Origin: an uncultured Collinsella sp.
GTDB taxonomy: Bacteria; Actinomycetota; Coriobacteriia; Coriobacteriales; Coriobacteriaceae
Reading direction: 5' to 3'
DNA: 27,245 nt
Assembly: GCA_902491565.1 (NCBI GenBank)
Contig: CABUIE010000022.1
Coordinates: forward strand, 1 to 27,245
Shown: piece after piece, positions 25,085 to 27,245 of the stretch
Layout: each line of letters starts with the position of its first letter
Numbering within the stretch: the stretch's first letter is position 1
Notes under the pieces: generated by a model
The model's input: the letters and a program-made list of their open reading frames with translations, nothing else
The model's database searches: none
Told to the model about the DNA's origin: nothing
Position numbers and translations under genes: made by a program

Positions 25085-25836
25085 AGAAGGCGTCCATCTT
25101 TTGAGATGCTGAACTCGAAGGACGATGCGTCTGCTCGCCAAACGGTTTTTGAATAGTGGAGCGGCATCTCATCGCAGGCATATGTGACGTGCTCGACAAC
25201 GCTCACGGGGGCTCCAACGATATAACCGAGAAGGCTTGCTTCTTGGAGCCCCGCTATTCCTGCGGTGATTTTGAGCTTCTCAATACCGGTTGCGATGCTG
25301 TAATGGTTGGCGATCAGGTCGAAAAGACTGGCATTGTCTGTGAGAAGCTCCAGCAGTCCGGGTAGAGTGCTCTGCGTTGCATAAACGGTGTCGATGGCGC
25401 AGGGGGCATTTTCGATATAAACCAAGCGCGCAACTCGTTGCACTACGGTTCCGTTGTCAATTTTGAGCTCCCGTGCAATGTGGGCATCAGCCTTGATTAA
25501 GCCTGTTTCCAAGATGGACTTGGTTGTTTTATCGCCGTATTGGGGGTCGGAGCTCAAATTGAAAATGGTGCTTGTTCCTCGTTTCAGGGTGAGCTTCGAT
25601 GGGTTTACGAATGTTCCCTTGCCTCGCAGGCGGTAGAGCAAGCTTTGGTCAATGAGATTCTGTACGGCGCGTCTTACGGTGATCCTGCTTACTTTGTATT
25701 GCTTGCAAAGCTCGGTTTCGGTGGGAATCTGACTGCCGCCGGGGAGTTCGCCAGAAACTATTTTCTTGAGGATGTCGTTTTCAACGGTCTGATAGAGAAG
25801 TTCTGGCTGAGTGAACTCGTCTTTTGCTGCAGGCAT
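25081..25836 (-). CDS. GntR-family regulator, HutC/UTRA type
   Basis: This 251-residue DNA-binding regulator has the N-terminal GntR winged helix at about residues 14-80: LYQTVENDILKKIVSGELPG, then IPTETELCKQYKVSRITVRRA and the wing LLYRLRGKGTFV. Residues about 95-245 match a UTRA effector domain, as in HutC/NagR-like regulators, which often bind phosphorylated sugars (segments VVQRVARLVYIENAPCAIDTVY and VSVVEHVTYACDEMPLHYSKTVWRAD). The ATG at 25836 has AAGGGG six bases upstream; one at 25884 lacks a site. It converges on the PTS operon and diverges from the esterase gene, so it probably controls one or both. The 38-bp palindrome is its likeliest operator, but this is inference. Confidence 0.9.
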   Translation of the reverse strand: MPAAKDEFTQPELLYQTVENDILKKIVSGELPGGSQIPTETELCKQYKVSRITVRRAVQNLIDQSLLYRLRGKGTFVNPSKLTLKRGTSTIFNLSSDPQYGDKTTKSILETGLIKADAHIARELKIDNGTVVQRVARLVYIENAPCAIDTVYATQSTLPGLLELLTDNASLFDLIANHYSIATGIEKLKITAGIAGLQEASLLGYIVGAPVSVVEHVTYACDEMPLHYSKTVWRADASSFEFSISKDGRLL

Positions 25837-25960
25837 GGTGGACCCCTTGGTTTTCAGTTTCTTTAGTACATAGATATACGACAACTGAGGACATCATAAG
25901 CCGTTATCTCAAAAGTTATGGAAATATCGATTTGGCGTTATTGCCGAGAGGGGATTTAAG

Positions 25961-27028
25961 ATGGGTAGACAATACGACGAGGCGTTGATTGGTGCCATTT
26001 CCAGTCGCTCGTTTATAACCGAGAAGAGAGGGCTCGAGGTTCAAATTCGTCCGGTTCCTGATGATGAAAGAGAGCATGTGCTTGACCCACGAATTCTCGA
26101 GGTATCCCGCAAGAAGATGCGGAATGTTAGCATGTCTCCGAGCTGGACGAGCCTTATTGGAATGCGTCATCGCCCGGATAAGCCGACATACCGCCTACTC
26201 GATGGTGAGGTTCAGCGCGATGAGATCCTCATGGAGGCGGCCGATCGCTATATAGATTTATTCGTCTGGACGCCACCAAATCATAAGGAGGCAAGTCCGG
26301 CGCTTGTTTACCTGCACGGCGGCGCGTTTATGGCGGGGAATGTTCTGCAATTTGAACATCAGCTCGAGTTCATCGCCGAAAAGTCTGGTGCAGTGGTGGT
26401 TTATCCGGAATACCGCTTGGCGCCGGAGACGGCATTTCCGGGGCAGATCGAGGATTGCGTTCTTGCTCTTGATTATGTGCGCGAGCATGCCGCGGATCTC
26501 GGAATCGATCCTCATAAAATAATGGTCGCCGGCGACTCCGCGGGAGGAAGCCTTACTAATGCGTGTGTTCAGCTCAGGGGTGCTGGAGCTGTAGCCCATG
26601 CCTTCGAAATCTATCCTGAAGTCGACCTTGCGGGCGAACAGGGCGAGGGATATGAGGATTTTCCTGCGATAGCCGATCAGGAGGACGTTGCGCGTTTTCG
26701 CATCGACCATCTTCGCGATTCGGACGGTCCGATGGTCGAACTTTGCGCACACGGAAAAATGTCTCCTCATGACCCGTTGATTTCTGCGCTAATGCTTGAG
26801 GACTGCACTGATTTCTCCCCGGTGACTATCGTGACATCCGAATACGATCCGCTTCGTATCCCCGATGAAAAATGGGCTACAAAATTACGGTCTTCAGGAA
26901 TCGATGTTGAGGTCATCGAATATGCCGGGTGTGACCATGGTTTTTTCGATCATTTTGGCGTGTACCCGCAATCGGAAGACGTGTGTTTGTTGATGGCCGA
27001 GAAGCTTAAAGAAATGGCTGCACAATAA
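25961..27028 (+). CDS. Alpha/beta hydrolase, HSL-type esterase
   Basis: This 355-residue cytoplasmic enzyme belongs to the hormone-sensitive-lipase (alpha/beta hydrolase fold-3) group. It shows the oxyanion motif HGGA (119-122), the nucleophile motif GDSAGG (191-196, Ser193), Asp296 in EYDPLR and His326 in CDHGFFD, so the catalytic triad is complete. YPEYRLAPETAFP (148-160) is a further family hallmark. The N-terminal about 90 residues look like the cap region. No signal peptide is seen. GAGAGGGG lies eight bases upstream of the ATG. It is divergent from the GntR gene and next to the PTS operon, which suggests it acts on an acylated or esterified compound linked to the imported sugar; that link is inference. 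A terminator follows. Confidence 0.9.
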   Translation: MGRQYDEALIGAISSRSFITEKRGLEVQIRPVPDDEREHVLDPRILEVSRKKMRNVSMSPSWTSLIGMRHRPDKPTYRLLDGEVQRDEILMEAADRYIDLFVWTPPNHKEASPALVYLHGGAFMAGNVLQFEHQLEFIAEKSGAVVVYPEYRLAPETAFPGQIEDCVLALDYVREHAADLGIDPHKIMVAGDSAGGSLTNACVQLRGAGAVAHAFEIYPEVDLAGEQGEGYEDFPAIADQEDVARFRIDHLRDSDGPMVELCAHGKMSPHDPLISALMLEDCTDFSPVTIVTSEYDPLRIPDEKWATKLRSSGIDVEVIEYAGCDHGFFDHFGVYPQSEDVCLLMAEKLKEMAAQ

Positions 27029-27106
27029 CGTCTCTCGGCGATAAGGGACTGAAGTCGCCTGTGTTTCTGCGTTTGTGGTTCTCGGTCTGATTATAAAAAT
27101 GAGGCT

Positions 27107-27146
27107 TGCTCCTTGCCCGAGTGGGTGGGGAGCAGTTTGTTTTTTG
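27107..27146 (+). terminator. Intrinsic terminator after the esterase gene
   Basis: A 12-bp stem with three G-T wobbles (27107-27118 with 27123-27134) and a four-base loop is followed by GTTTGTTTTTTG. It starts about 80 bases after the stop. Beyond it (27147-27245) I see nothing I can support. Confidence 0.8.
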
Positions 27147-27245
27147 TAGCGATGCGAGGCGAATGCCGCGTGCTTTAGATTGCCATTTTGCGGTAATGTC
27201 GAGAAAGTTGGTGTAGCGCCCGATCCGAAGTGAGTCGGCCCGGCG

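Overview
The window looks like a chromosomal segment from a high-GC, gut-type member of the Coriobacteriia (Actinomycetota), most likely Collinsella or a close relative. This is inferred from gene order and style: rpsF-ssb-rpsR-rplI-dnaB followed by purA and purD, strong GAGG-type ribosome binding sites, a CarA with unusual extra segments, a PyrR-type carA leader, and a DUF559 protein of the type frequent in this group. No rRNA or species-diagnostic gene is present, so the genus is a judgement.

Region by region. (1) 1-3603: the 3' end of a tRNA-Ile(GAU) gene and its terminator, a BFN/DUF151 nuclease-like protein, a small membrane protein, an unrecognised acidic protein, and typA/bipA with a strong terminator. 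(2) 3634-5611, minus strand: an exported bactofilin-like/DUF583 protein with a polytopic membrane C-terminus, and a TRIC-family channel with a TTG start. (3) 5727-7463: a small accessory-looking region. A DUF559 putative endonuclease gene is flanked by two 65-bp palindromic elements in opposite orientation. Next comes a cluster of perfect hairpins ending in a copy of a tRNA-Ser 3' end, then two real tRNA-Ser genes (CGA, GGA) on the minus strand. (4) 7868-14792: core replication, translation and purine genes: rpsF, ssb, rpsR, rplI, dnaB, purA, purD and a Nudix hydrolase. (5) 14832-17734: an ABC exporter half-transporter whose start region lies within a large inverted repeat, and a single-pass membrane protein. 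(6) 17906-22704: carA-carB for carbamoyl phosphate, preceded by a PyrR-binding-type hairpin that overlaps the carA Shine-Dalgarno sequence. (7) 22719-27146: two striking palindromes (one a perfect 38-bp dyad), a mannose/sorbose-family PTS operon (IIB, IIC, IID, no IIA), a convergent GntR/UTRA regulator, and an HSL-type esterase.

Most genes are housekeeping. The less ordinary content is non-coding: the paired 65-bp palindromes around the DUF559 gene, the hairpin cluster with a tRNA-Ser tail, the inverted repeat wrapped around the translation start of the ABC transporter, the 19-bp-stem hairpin after carB, and the 38-bp perfect palindrome before the PTS operon. I see no CRISPR array, insertion sequence, prophage or rRNA. 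No clear new multi-gene system is visible; the best candidates for something undescribed are the DUF559 cassette with its flanking palindromes and the adjacent structured region.
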